Shown: positions 56,198 through 64,000 of the stretch, piece after piece | How positions within the stretch are numbered: the stretch's first letter is position 1 | Layout: every line of letters starts with the position of its first letter | Assembly: GCF_008932295.1 (NCBI RefSeq) | Contig: NZ_WBWA01000010.1 | Location: forward strand, 62,001-126,000 | DNA from: Brucella tritici | GTDB lineage: Bacteria > Pseudomonadota > Alphaproteobacteria > Rhizobiales > Rhizobiaceae | Reading direction: 5' to 3' | Length of the DNA: 64,000 bases | Made by a program: the position numbers and the translations under genes | The notes under the pieces: model-generated | What the model saw: only the letters and a program-made list of their open reading frames with translations | Told to the model about the DNA's origin: nothing | The model's database searches: none

Positions 56198-59100
56198 ATG
56201 AGCGCACGCAGGCCCGGAGATGGGAAACAGCGTCTGTTTTCAATTCCTCCCGGCACGCCATTTCTACCTGCTTTTGCAAAAGCGCTTCTGGAGGGGCGGC
56301 TGGTCGAAGGTTTTCCCGGCAGTCCATCCGATCCGCTGGCATTGGCCAATGCAACCATCTATGTGCCAACGCGCCGTGCGGCGCGTGCGTTGAGATCGAT
56401 ACTGGTCGATAGGAATCCGGCTAAAAGCGCTATTTTGCCGACGATAAAGCCGCTTGGCGATGTGGACGAAGATGCCGCTTTCTTCAATGCCGGCTCGTCA
56501 GGCGTCTTCGATATCAATCCACCGATTGGTACAGCAGAGCGTCTTCTGCTTCTGGCACGGTTGATCCGCCCGTGGCGGGAATCGCTGCCTTCGCATGTAC
56601 GTGCCCTTTTCGGTGTTGACGACGTTTCGGTTCCGGCAACGACTGCCGATGCAATCTGGCTTGCCCGCGATCTGGCGGGGCTGATGGATCAGGTCGAAAC
56701 CGATGGGGCTAAATGGAGCGAGCTTGCCGGAATTGCCCCGGAAGACCTCGCCGACTGGTGGCAGGTCACGCTCGGCTTTCTCAACATCGTCACCAATCTG
56801 TGGCCGGATATTCTGGCAGAACGCCGGCTTTCAAATCCCGCCGCGCATCGCAACGATCTCATCTGGAGCGAAGTGAAGCGCCTGCGGGATCATCCGCCCG
56901 CCGGGCCGGTTATCGTTGCAGGTTCCACCGGTTCCATACCGGCGACTGCCGAGCTTATTTCCGCCATTGCGGACTTGCCGAATGGCGCGGTAGTGCTGCC
57001 GGGGCTGGATCGCGATCTGGATGATGCAGCCTGGCAAATGCTGGCATCAGCAACCGATAATCCTTCGACCTTCGGTCATCCCCAGTTCGGTTTGCGCAAG
57101 CTTCTCGATGCAATGCAGACATTGCGCGGGGACGTGGAACATCTGGACGCTATGCCTGCCTCCAAGCGCCTGCGCGAGCGGGTGGTCAGCGAAGCGCTTC
57201 GCCCGGCGGAGACGACCGATGCATGGGGGCAGCTTGCGCGCGATCCCGATATGCAGCCGACCGCCTTGCAGGCGGCGGCGCAGACGATTGACCTGATTGA
57301 AACCGCGAATGAGCGGGAAGAGGCGCTTACTGTGGCTCTCGTCCTGCGCGATGCGATCAATAATGAAGGCAGAACAGCCGCGCTTGTTACAGCAGACCGC
57401 AATCTGGCGCGGCGCGTGGTGGGCGAGCTTGCCCGTTTCGGCATTGATGCCGATGATTCCGGCGGACGACATCTGCGTGACGTCGAGACCACGACATTGT
57501 TGCGGCTGCTGGTCGAGACGGTTTTCAGCCCGGGCGACCCGGTTGCTTTGCTGGCGCTGGTCAAGCATCCGCTGCTGCGGCTGGAAGCTCCCCGCATCGA
57601 GCGACGCCTTGCCGCCGAAACCCTGGAACTCATTGCCTTTCGCGGCGGCACGGGCCGCGCCTCCGTTCTCGATCTTCCCGCATTTTTCGACCGGCGGCTG
57701 GAGGAAAGCGCCAGCCAGCCTTGGCAACCCGTATGGCACGATACGGTCACGCCAGACATGATCGCCGCCGCCCGCAATCTTTGCGAAAGCCTGTCTAAGG
57801 CGGTGGCGCCATTGGCGCCTTTCGTCATCGCTGGACGCCGGACCGAGATCGGCGAAATCGCGCGTGCAACGGTCGAAGCATTGGAAAATCTTGCGCGCAA
57901 TGAAAAGGCCAGCATCGCGCCTTTCTATTCCGGCGAACGCGGAGAACAGCTCGCTGCCTTTTTGCGTGGTCTGGTTTCAAGCGAAGCCGGGCTCGACTTT
58001 GAAGCTTCGGAATGGCCGGCTGTGCTCGATGCACTGATGGCGGGCGAGACGGTCAAGCCGCATCCGGGTGGTCATCCGCGCCTCTTCATCTGGGGTGCGC
58101 TTGAAGCACGCCTGCAAACCATGGATACGGTGGTGATCGGCGGCCTCAACGAGGGAAGCTGGCCTGCACGCACCCGCAATGATCCGTTCATGTCACGCCC
58201 CATGAAGTCGATGATCGCGCTCGATCCGCCAGAGCGTCGCACCGGCCTTGCCGCCCATGACTTCCAGATGGCGCTGGGCCAGGATCATGTCGTGCTGACG
58301 CGCTCACAGCGTTCCGATAATGCGCCGACGGTGCCATCGCGCTGGCTGCAGCGGCTTGAAACTGTGCTGGGCGCAGATGTGACCGCCGAAATGCGCAAGC
58401 GTGGGGCGCGTTTCATCCAGTGGTCACGCGAAATCGATCAGGCGCCCGACGTGCCTTTCGTCAAGCGCCCGGAGCCTGCACCGCCGGTCCTTGCACGCCC
58501 GAAGCATTTTTCGGTAACGGAAATCGAAACGCTGCGCCGCGATCCTTATGCGATCTTCGCCAAGAAAATACTGAAGCTGCGGCCGCTGGAGCCCTTGATC
58601 CGTGATCCGGCTGCCGCTGAACGCGGCACTTTGTTCCACGATATTCTGGGGCATTTCACGCAGGAGGCAATCGATCCACTGGCACCCGATGCCGCAGAGC
58701 GGCTGGCGGAACTGGGGCGCATCCTTTTTGCCGACATGGATTTGCCGACAGAAATCGAGGCTGTGTGGTGGCCGCGCTTCACGGCGCTCATTCCGCAGTT
58801 TCTGGCTTGGGAACGCGAGCGCGCCTACAATGTCCAGACCCGCTTTGCCGAGATTTCATCCGATAAACGTGAGGTCGAAGGGCTTGGCATCACGCTTTCC
58901 GGCCGTGCTGACCGCATAGATCTGATGCGTGACGGGACCGCGGAGATCATTGATTACAAGACCGGCTCGACACCATCGCCCAAGCAGGCGCATGTGTTGC
59001 TGTCGCCGCAGCTGGCGCTGGAAGCAGCGCTTCTGGTGCGCGGTGCGTTTCGGGAACTGGGCTCGGTCCGCGCTTCCGATCTGACCTATGTGCGCCTCAA

Positions 59101-59356
59101 GGCGGGCGGCGAGGTGAAGCCAGAATCGATCCTCAAGATCGGACGACCGCCATCGGAAAAAACCGCACCGGCGCTTGGCGAGGAATCCTGGCAGCGGCTG
59201 GCGCAGTTGCTGGCGGAGTACCAGAAGCCGGATAAGGGCTACCTGTCGCGCGCATTGCCGTTTCGCGAGACGGACCTGACAGGCGATTACGACCATCTGG
59301 CGCGGGTGCTGGAATGGTCTGCCGGGGGTGATGCTGGCGGGGAGGGCGGCGAGTGA
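56198..59356 (+). CDS. addB: Double-strand break repair protein AddB
   Basis: The 1052-residue protein is the alphaproteobacterial AddB type. It has a helicase-like core lacking a good Walker A, GALEARLQTMDTVVIGGLNEGSWP near residue 640, and a C-terminal PD-(D/E)XK nuclease with GRADRIDLMRDGTAEIIDYKTGS. With AddA it resects broken ends for recombination. GAGGAGG precedes the ATG at 56198. Its stop overlaps the addA start by four bases. Confidence 0.94.
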   Translation: MSARRPGDGKQRLFSIPPGTPFLPAFAKALLEGRLVEGFPGSPSDPLALANATIYVPTRRAARALRSILVDRNPAKSAILPTIKPLGDVDEDAAFFNAGSSGVFDINPPIGTAERLLLLARLIRPWRESLPSHVRALFGVDDVSVPATTADAIWLARDLAGLMDQVETDGAKWSELAGIAPEDLADWWQVTLGFLNIVTNLWPDILAERRLSNPAAHRNDLIWSEVKRLRDHPPAGPVIVAGSTGSIPATAELISAIADLPNGAVVLPGLDRDLDDAAWQMLASATDNPSTFGHPQFGLRKLLDAMQTLRGDVEHLDAMPASKRLRERVVSEALRPAETTDAWGQLARDPDMQPTALQAAAQTIDLIETANEREEALTVALVLRDAINNEGRTAALVTADRNLARRVVGELARFGIDADDSGGRHLRDVETTTLLRLLVETVFSPGDPVALLALVKHPLLRLEAPRIERRLAAETLELIAFRGGTGRASVLDLPAFFDRRLEESASQPWQPVWHDTVTPDMIAAARNLCESLSKAVAPLAPFVIAGRRTEIGEIARATVEALENLARNEKASIAPFYSGERGEQLAAFLRGLVSSEAGLDFEASEWPAVLDALMAGETVKPHPGGHPRLFIWGALEARLQTMDTVVIGGLNEGSWPARTRNDPFMSRPMKSMIALDPPERRTGLAAHDFQMALGQDHVVLTRSQRSDNAPTVPSRWLQRLETVLGADVTAEMRKRGARFIQWSREIDQAPDVPFVKRPEPAPPVLARPKHFSVTEIETLRRDPYAIFAKKILKLRPLEPLIRDPAAAERGTLFHDILGHFTQEAIDPLAPDAAERLAELGRILFADMDLPTEIEAVWWPRFTALIPQFLAWERERAYNVQTRFAEISSDKREVEGLGITLSGRADRIDLMRDGTAEIIDYKTGSTPSPKQAHVLLSPQLALEAALLVRGAFRELGSVRASDLTYVRLKAGGEVKPESILKIGRPPSEKTAPALGEESWQRLAQLLAEYQKPDKGYLSRALPFRETDLTGDYDHLARVLEWSAGGDAGGEGGE

Positions 59357-62300
59357 AAAAAGCACCTATTATCCCTGAAGAAACGCTGCGGGCGCAAAGC
59401 AACGCAGCAAATCCGGCAGCTTCCGTCTGGGTGTCGGCCAATGCGGGTTCCGGCAAGACGCATGTTCTGACCGAACGTGTTATCCGTCTGTTGCTGGAAG
59501 GCACGGACCCGTCCAAGATTCTCTGCCTCACCTATACGAAGGCAGCGGCGGCGGTGATGCAGAACCGTGTGTTCATGCGGCTTTCGGAATGGGCTGTCCT
59601 GCCCGATATCGAACTTGCCGAACGTCTGAAGTCGCTTGAAGGCCGCAGACCGGGTGATGCCCGTCTTGCAGCAGCGCGACGGCTGTTCGCGCGCGCGCTG
59701 GAAACACCGGGCGGACTTAAAATCCAGACTATCCATGCTTTCTGCGAAGCGATCCTGCACCAGTTCCCGCTTGAGGCGAACATTGCCGGTCATTTCGAGA
59801 TGATGGACGATCTGATGCAGGCAGTCCTTGTCGGTGAAGCACGGCGTCAGTTGCTCGAAACCGCGCATGGCGGCGGCGATATTGAGCTCGCAGCGGCCTT
59901 TGCCGATGTTCTGCAGGCATCGGGCGAGATGGGGCTTCAATCGCTTCTGGATGAGGCGGTGAGCAGGCGCAACGGCCTGCAGACCTATATAGCCGAACTG
60001 GGCGTGGCGGCGCATCGCAGCGAAGCCCTGCACCGGGCTTTCCGCTTCGATCCGCTAACCAGCGAAGACGATCTCGTCGCCGATCTCTGGCCGATACCGG
60101 AATTTTCCGACGACGCACTCGACCTCATCATGTCGATCCAGAAGGGGGCGTCTCGCGCGCAGGATTTTGCGCTGCAACTCCGGCGTTTCGAAAAGGTGAC
60201 AAGCCAGCGTGACCGCGAGGCCGTGTTGCGTGCGGCCTTCCTCAAAAGCACGGGCGAACCGAAATCCGGCTCCTATGTCGGCTCGGCAGCGGTCAAGAAA
60301 CTTCTGCCGGATTTCGAAGAGGATTTCGACGCGGCAGCGGCGCGTGTCGAACAGGGGCTCGACCGGCTGAAGGAATTACGCCTTGTGCGGCTCAATCTGG
60401 CCGCGCTGACGCTGATCGACAATCTGCTGCAACGCTATCACGACCTGAAACGTCAGCGCGGCCTGCTCGATTTCGAGGACCTCATCACCCGGACCGTGGC
60501 ACTGCTGGCCCGTAATGGGGCAGGGCAGTGGGTGCAGTACAAGCTCGATCGCGGCATCGACCATATTCTGGTCGACGAGGCGCAGGATACCAGTCCCGAC
60601 CAGTGGCAGGTAATCCGCATGCTGTCGGAAGAGTTTTTTTCCGGCCTCGGCCAGCGCAATATCAGTCGCACGCTCTTTGCAGTCGGTGACGAGAAACAGT
60701 CGATCTATTCGTTCCAGGGCGCGGTGCCGGAGGATTTCGCGGCACAGGGGCGGTCCGTCAGTCTTCGCGCGGAAGATGCCGAGCTGAAGTTCGAGCGCGT
60801 CAGCCTCAATTTCTCGTTCCGATCCGCACCCGATGTCTTGCAGGCGGTGGACGAGGTTTTTGCGAGACCCGAGGCCAATCGGGGCCTTGCGGGCGCAACG
60901 GTCCATGAAGCCATCCGTTCCGATGCGCCGGGCGAGGTGGAAATCTGGGATATGCTGACGCCGGAAGTGGTGGAAGAGCCCGACGACTGGCGCGTGCCGG
61001 TCGATCATCTGGCCGCACCCGCTGTCCGGCTGGCGGATCAGATCGCGGCTACCATTCGCCACTGGCTGGATCGCGGCGAACCCATTCCGGGCCAGAACCG
61101 GCGGATCATGCCGCGTGACATTATGGTTCTGGTACGAAAGCGCGACCAGTTCATGCCTGCTCTGTCGCGGGCGCTGAAAAACCTGTCCGTTCCGGTGGCC
61201 GGTGCAGACCGCCTGCGGCTCACCAGCCATATCGCCATTCAGGACCTGATGGCGCTCGGCCGTTTCGTGCTCCAGCCTTCGGACGATCTTTCGCTGGCAT
61301 CGGTATTGAAGAGCCCACTATTCGGTTGGGATGACGACCAGCTCTTCGAACTTGCCCATCCGCGCGGTTCAGGTCTCACATTGTTCGAGCGGCTTTATCA
61401 GGTCTCGCGTAGTGATGCCGCGCTGGCCGAATTGCACAAGACGCTGAGCCGCTGGCGCAATATGGCCGATACGATGCCGGTGTTCGAATTCTATGCACGC
61501 ATATTGAGTGCGGATGGTGCGCGGCGAAAACTTCTGGCGAGGTTGGGGCCGGAGGCGGGCGACATCATCGACGAATTCCAGAATTATGCGCTTTCCGCCG
61601 AGCGTGCCGGTCTGCCCGGCCTGCAAGCCTTCCTTGAAACGCTGGAAGCGGCATCGCCTGAAATCAAGCGCGAACTGGATCAGGGGCGCAATGAAGTGCG
61701 CATCATGACTGTCCATGCCGCCAAGGGGCTGGAAGGGGCGGTGGTATTTCTCGTTGATCCGGGAAGCGCGGTCTGGACTGGCAGTCGTGCGCCAAAGCTC
61801 ATTCCTTTTGACTTTTCGAATGATAGTCCGTCGGTGAAAGGCTATCTCTGGCAACCGAATGCCGGATACCAGACCGGCTTCACGACCGCTCAGATCGAGA
61901 AGCTGAAAACGCGGGCGGAGGAAGAATATCGCCGCCTGCTCTATGTCGGCATGACGCGGGCCGAAGACCGGCTCATCATCTGCGGCTATCGCGGCGCGCG
62001 CGAAAGCGGCGAAACATGGCACCGTCTTGTCGAGGATGCGCTGGCCACCAAGGCCGAGACATTCGCGCATCCCGTGCTGAAAGTCGCCGCAAGGCGCTAT
62101 CGCAACACACCGCGCGGAATGGTCGAGATTGCCGATCAGGATAGAACCGAGGACCACGCGCTGCCGTCACTGCCGCTCGATTATCTACGACCGATAAAGC
62201 CGGAAATCGGGCTGCCACGACCGCTGGCGCCGTCTGGAGCGTCGGCATTGATCGAAGCGGATGAGGAGCCGCCGCTCGATACGTTTTCGCCGGTTCTGGG

Positions 62301-62895
62301 GCCGGCCAATGGGACGCCAGCCTTCGCGTTGCGACGCGGCACGGCGATTCATATGCTGCTGCAATATCTGCCGGATGTCCCGCAGGATGGGCGTGAAACG
62401 CTGGCACGTGACTATCTCGATCGGATCGCCGCCGACTGGCCGGAAACGGAGCGCCAGATTGCCTGGCAAAGCGTGCGGACCATTCTGGACGACCCCACCT
62501 ATGCACCGGTCTTTGCGGAAGGTTCGCGCGGGGAAGTCGTCATCATGGGCACAATCGAGCTTGGCGGGCGCGATCATGCGGTGTCCGGTCAGATCGACCG
62601 CATCAGCGTCGGGGAGGATCGCGTACTCATCGTCGATTACAAGACCAATCGACCGCCACCGAGAACCGTCGAAGCGGTTCCATTCGCCTATCGAGCACAG
62701 CTTGCGCTTTATCGCGAGTTGCTGGCTCCGCTCTATCCAGGACGGATTGTCGAAACGGCGCTTTTGTTCACCGAAGGTCCGTTTTTGATGCCGTTGCCTG
62801 ATGTGGTTCTGGACGAAGCGCTGCAGTCTCTGAAAGACTCTCAAGGAAAGGTGAGCAACCAGAACTTGACGGATGGCAGCAGACACGCCACATGA
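59353..62895 (+). CDS. addA: Double-strand break repair helicase-nuclease AddA
   Basis: The 1180-residue UvrD-family helicase has Walker A VSANAGSGKTHVLTER, LVDEAQDTSPDQWQV (Walker B), RIMTVHAAKGLEGAVV and YVGMTRAEDRLIICGYRG, and a C-terminal nuclease with VLIVDYKTNRPP. The start is GTG, within the end of addB. It is followed by trxA after 78 bases. Confidence 0.95.
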   Translation: MKKAPIIPEETLRAQSNAANPAASVWVSANAGSGKTHVLTERVIRLLLEGTDPSKILCLTYTKAAAAVMQNRVFMRLSEWAVLPDIELAERLKSLEGRRPGDARLAAARRLFARALETPGGLKIQTIHAFCEAILHQFPLEANIAGHFEMMDDLMQAVLVGEARRQLLETAHGGGDIELAAAFADVLQASGEMGLQSLLDEAVSRRNGLQTYIAELGVAAHRSEALHRAFRFDPLTSEDDLVADLWPIPEFSDDALDLIMSIQKGASRAQDFALQLRRFEKVTSQRDREAVLRAAFLKSTGEPKSGSYVGSAAVKKLLPDFEEDFDAAAARVEQGLDRLKELRLVRLNLAALTLIDNLLQRYHDLKRQRGLLDFEDLITRTVALLARNGAGQWVQYKLDRGIDHILVDEAQDTSPDQWQVIRMLSEEFFSGLGQRNISRTLFAVGDEKQSIYSFQGAVPEDFAAQGRSVSLRAEDAELKFERVSLNFSFRSAPDVLQAVDEVFARPEANRGLAGATVHEAIRSDAPGEVEIWDMLTPEVVEEPDDWRVPVDHLAAPAVRLADQIAATIRHWLDRGEPIPGQNRRIMPRDIMVLVRKRDQFMPALSRALKNLSVPVAGADRLRLTSHIAIQDLMALGRFVLQPSDDLSLASVLKSPLFGWDDDQLFELAHPRGSGLTLFERLYQVSRSDAALAELHKTLSRWRNMADTMPVFEFYARILSADGARRKLLARLGPEAGDIIDEFQNYALSAERAGLPGLQAFLETLEAASPEIKRELDQGRNEVRIMTVHAAKGLEGAVVFLVDPGSAVWTGSRAPKLIPFDFSNDSPSVKGYLWQPNAGYQTGFTTAQIEKLKTRAEEEYRRLLYVGMTRAEDRLIICGYRGARESGETWHRLVEDALATKAETFAHPVLKVAARRYRNTPRGMVEIADQDRTEDHALPSLPLDYLRPIKPEIGLPRPLAPSGASALIEADEEPPLDTFSPVLGPANGTPAFALRRGTAIHMLLQYLPDVPQDGRETLARDYLDRIAADWPETERQIAWQSVRTILDDPTYAPVFAEGSRGEVVIMGTIELGGRDHAVSGQIDRISVGEDRVLIVDYKTNRPPPRTVEAVPFAYRAQLALYRELLAPLYPGRIVETALLFTEGPFLMPLPDVVLDEALQSLKDSQGKVSNQNLTDGSRHAT

Positions 62896-62973
62896 TATAG
62901 CGAATGAAGAGCGGATCGCGTTGTGAGTCTGAAGAGATGTCTGCCGTTCTTGGTGAGAAAAGAGGATAGCCCT

Positions 62974-63297
62974 ATGGCAACCGTTAAGGTCGATAACAGC
63001 AATTTTCAGTCGGACGTTCTTCAGTCGAGCGAGCCTGTTGTGGTGGATTTCTGGGCAGAATGGTGCGGTCCTTGCAAGATGATCGCTCCGGCTCTGGACG
63101 AAATCGCGACCGAAATGGCCGGTCAGGTCAAGATCGCCAAGGTCAATATCGACGAAAACCCTGAGCTGGCTGCCCAGTTCGGCGTGCGTTCGATCCCGAC
63201 GCTTCTGATGTTCAAGGACGGCGAACTCGCCGCCAATATGGTTGGCGCCGCTCCGAAGAGCCGCCTTGCCGACTGGATCAAGGCTTCGGCTGCATAA
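62974..63297 (+). CDS. trxA: Thioredoxin
   Basis: The 107-residue protein has the active site [10 protein letters not shown] (C31 and C34) and the cis-proline segment [10 protein letters not shown]. It is a general cytoplasmic disulfide reductase. An earlier in-frame start at 62923 has no family resemblance. It lies downstream of addA, as in other Rhizobiales, and ends with a strong terminator. Confidence 0.97.
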
Positions 63298-63318
63298 GAA
63301 CAGCATCATAAAAAATGC

Positions 63319-63344
63319 AAAACCCGGCCTTCGAGCCGGGTTTT
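63319..63344. terminator. Terminator after trxA
   Basis: Perfect arms AAAACCCGGC and GCCGGGTTTT around CTTCGA, followed by TGTTTG. Confidence 0.93.
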
Positions 63345-63350
63345 TGTTTG

Positions 63351-63455
63351 GAGCATTTCCAGCAAAAGTGTGAAGCGGTTTTTGCGCAGGATAATGCGAC
63401 GAAATAAATACTTAGAGCGGTTCTAGCGACTCTGTTTTACTGGAACAGCTCTAGA
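63351..63455. repeat. Intergenic mosaic repeat between trxA and folC
   Basis: The left module starts GAGCATTTCCAGCAAAAGTG and contains GGATAATGCGACGAAATAA; the right module is a hairpin bounded by TAGAGC and GCTCTA (63413-63453). The left module is nearly the one after coaA (40968). Confidence 0.8.
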
Positions 63456-63463
63456 ATTTGCCG

Positions 63464-64000
63464 TTAGGCGGGTGGTGTGCCGTTCTCTCTCAAGACTTCA
63501 CCCGCAAGGTAAAGCGAGCCGCCGATCAGGATGCGGGGCGGCGCTTCATCCGAGGGCCATGTGTCGCGCAGAAGTTTCAGCGCATTGGCAACCGAATGTA
63601 CGGGTTCTGCGGACAGATTGGCTTTCTGGGCTGCAACCGCCAGCTCGTCATTGGGAATGCCCGCATCGCTGGATGGAATGGGCACGGTGAAAACATGCCG
63701 CGCCATACCGGCAAAAGCCTCGAAATAGCCGACCGGGTCCTTGGTGTTGATCATGCCGGTGATGAGGAATAGCGGGCGTTCATTGCGCTCTTCCAGATCG
63801 CCAAGCGCCTCGGCGATGACTGCGCCTGCACCGGGATTATGGCCGCCATCAAGCCAGATTTCGGAGGCTGCCGGGGCCATATCCACGAGCGCACCATGGG
63901 TCAGCCGCTGCATACGTGCTGGCCAGTCCACCACCATCAACGCCTTTTCGACGGCTTTGTCGGTCAGGCTGAAGCCAGCCATCTGCACAGCCTCGATTGC
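63464..64000 (-). CDS. folC: Bifunctional folylpolyglutamate/dihydrofolate synthase, 3' part
   Basis: The last 178 or so codons are visible; the 5' part lies beyond the right edge. The segment IWLDGGHNPGAGAVIAEALG is the FolC C-terminal domain motif, and ILIGGSLYLAGEVL closes the protein. FolC adds glutamate to dihydropteroate and to folates. It is convergent with trxA; frame continues upstream of the ATG at 63986-63988, so that is not its start. Confidence 0.93.
   Translation of the reverse strand, partial: AIEAVQMAGFSLTDKAVEKALMVVDWPARMQRLTHGALVDMAPAASEIWLDGGHNPGAGAVIAEALGDLEERNERPLFLITGMINTKDPVGYFEAFAGMARHVFTVPIPSSDAGIPNDELAVAAQKANLSAEPVHSVANALKLLRDTWPSDEAPPRILIGGSLYLAGEVLRENGTPPA

Overview
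The window looks like chromosome I of an alphaproteobacterium of the Brucella/Ochrobactrum group (order Rhizobiales/Hyphomicrobiales). Three things point there: the gene order hemE - ppsR - maf - aroE - coaE - dnaQ | secB - FxsA | Tim44-like - mltA - smr - xre, the cluster pckA | chvI(bvrR) - chvG(bvrS) - hprK - EIIA-Man - ptsH, and Rhizobiales-type palindromic mosaic repeats in the intergenic gaps. No tRNA, rRNA, CRISPR array, transposase or phage gene was recognised. The species assignment is an inference from gene content, not from a search.

Region by region. 0-5 kb: a LacI-type regulator, a Gfo/Idh/MocA dehydrogenase, a CoA-transferase and the first codons of a further gene run leftward; a DUF993 aldolase-like gene is divergent, and two near-identical palindromic operators lie in between. 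5-11 kb: a flavin-dependent monooxygenase, then an ABC transporter of the TrpXYZ type whose binding-protein gene is split from its permease and ATPase genes by an FAD oxidoreductase gene. 11-24 kb: holA, then the leftward replication/partition block trmE-mnmG-rsmG-parA-parB with three parS sites, a YyaL-type protein, and rho-hemJ-hemE. The gap between hemE and ppsR (about 23.53-23.98 kb) has the position and motifs expected of oriC: degenerate DnaA boxes, an AT-rich stretch and a tight cluster of five GANTC (CcrM) sites. Most genes on either side point away from it.

24-32 kb: ppsR, maf, aroE, coaE, dnaQ, secB, fxsA, a Tim44-like protein, mltA, an Smr-domain protein and a small XRE regulator. 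32-42 kb: a DUF1402 lysozyme-like protein, hslU - UPF0314 - hslV, the histidine operon hisB - DUF2628 - hisH - hisA - hisF - hisE with coaA after it, an alpha/beta hydrolase and arfB. 42-51 kb: pckA, the ChvI/ChvG (BvrR/BvrS) envelope two-component system followed directly by an HPr-kinase domain protein, PTS EIIA and HPr, a glutamate-racemase-like protein without its catalytic cysteines, and ahcY. 51-64 kb: a PAS histidine kinase, a TsaE-aminoglycoside-phosphotransferase fusion, a MurU-like nucleotidyltransferase, addB, addA, trxA and the 3' part of folC.

The most unusual local structure is between hisA and hisF. The first 17 codons of a hisF-like reading frame follow hisA directly, then run into about 90 bases of unrelated sequence, after which hisF starts again. 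The 15 codons shared by the two starts differ at 10 bases, all synonymous. Other points of interest are an intergenic-type palindrome translated inside the DUF2628 protein, the split ABC transporter, the racemase-like pseudoenzyme, and structured leaders upstream of rho and ahcY.
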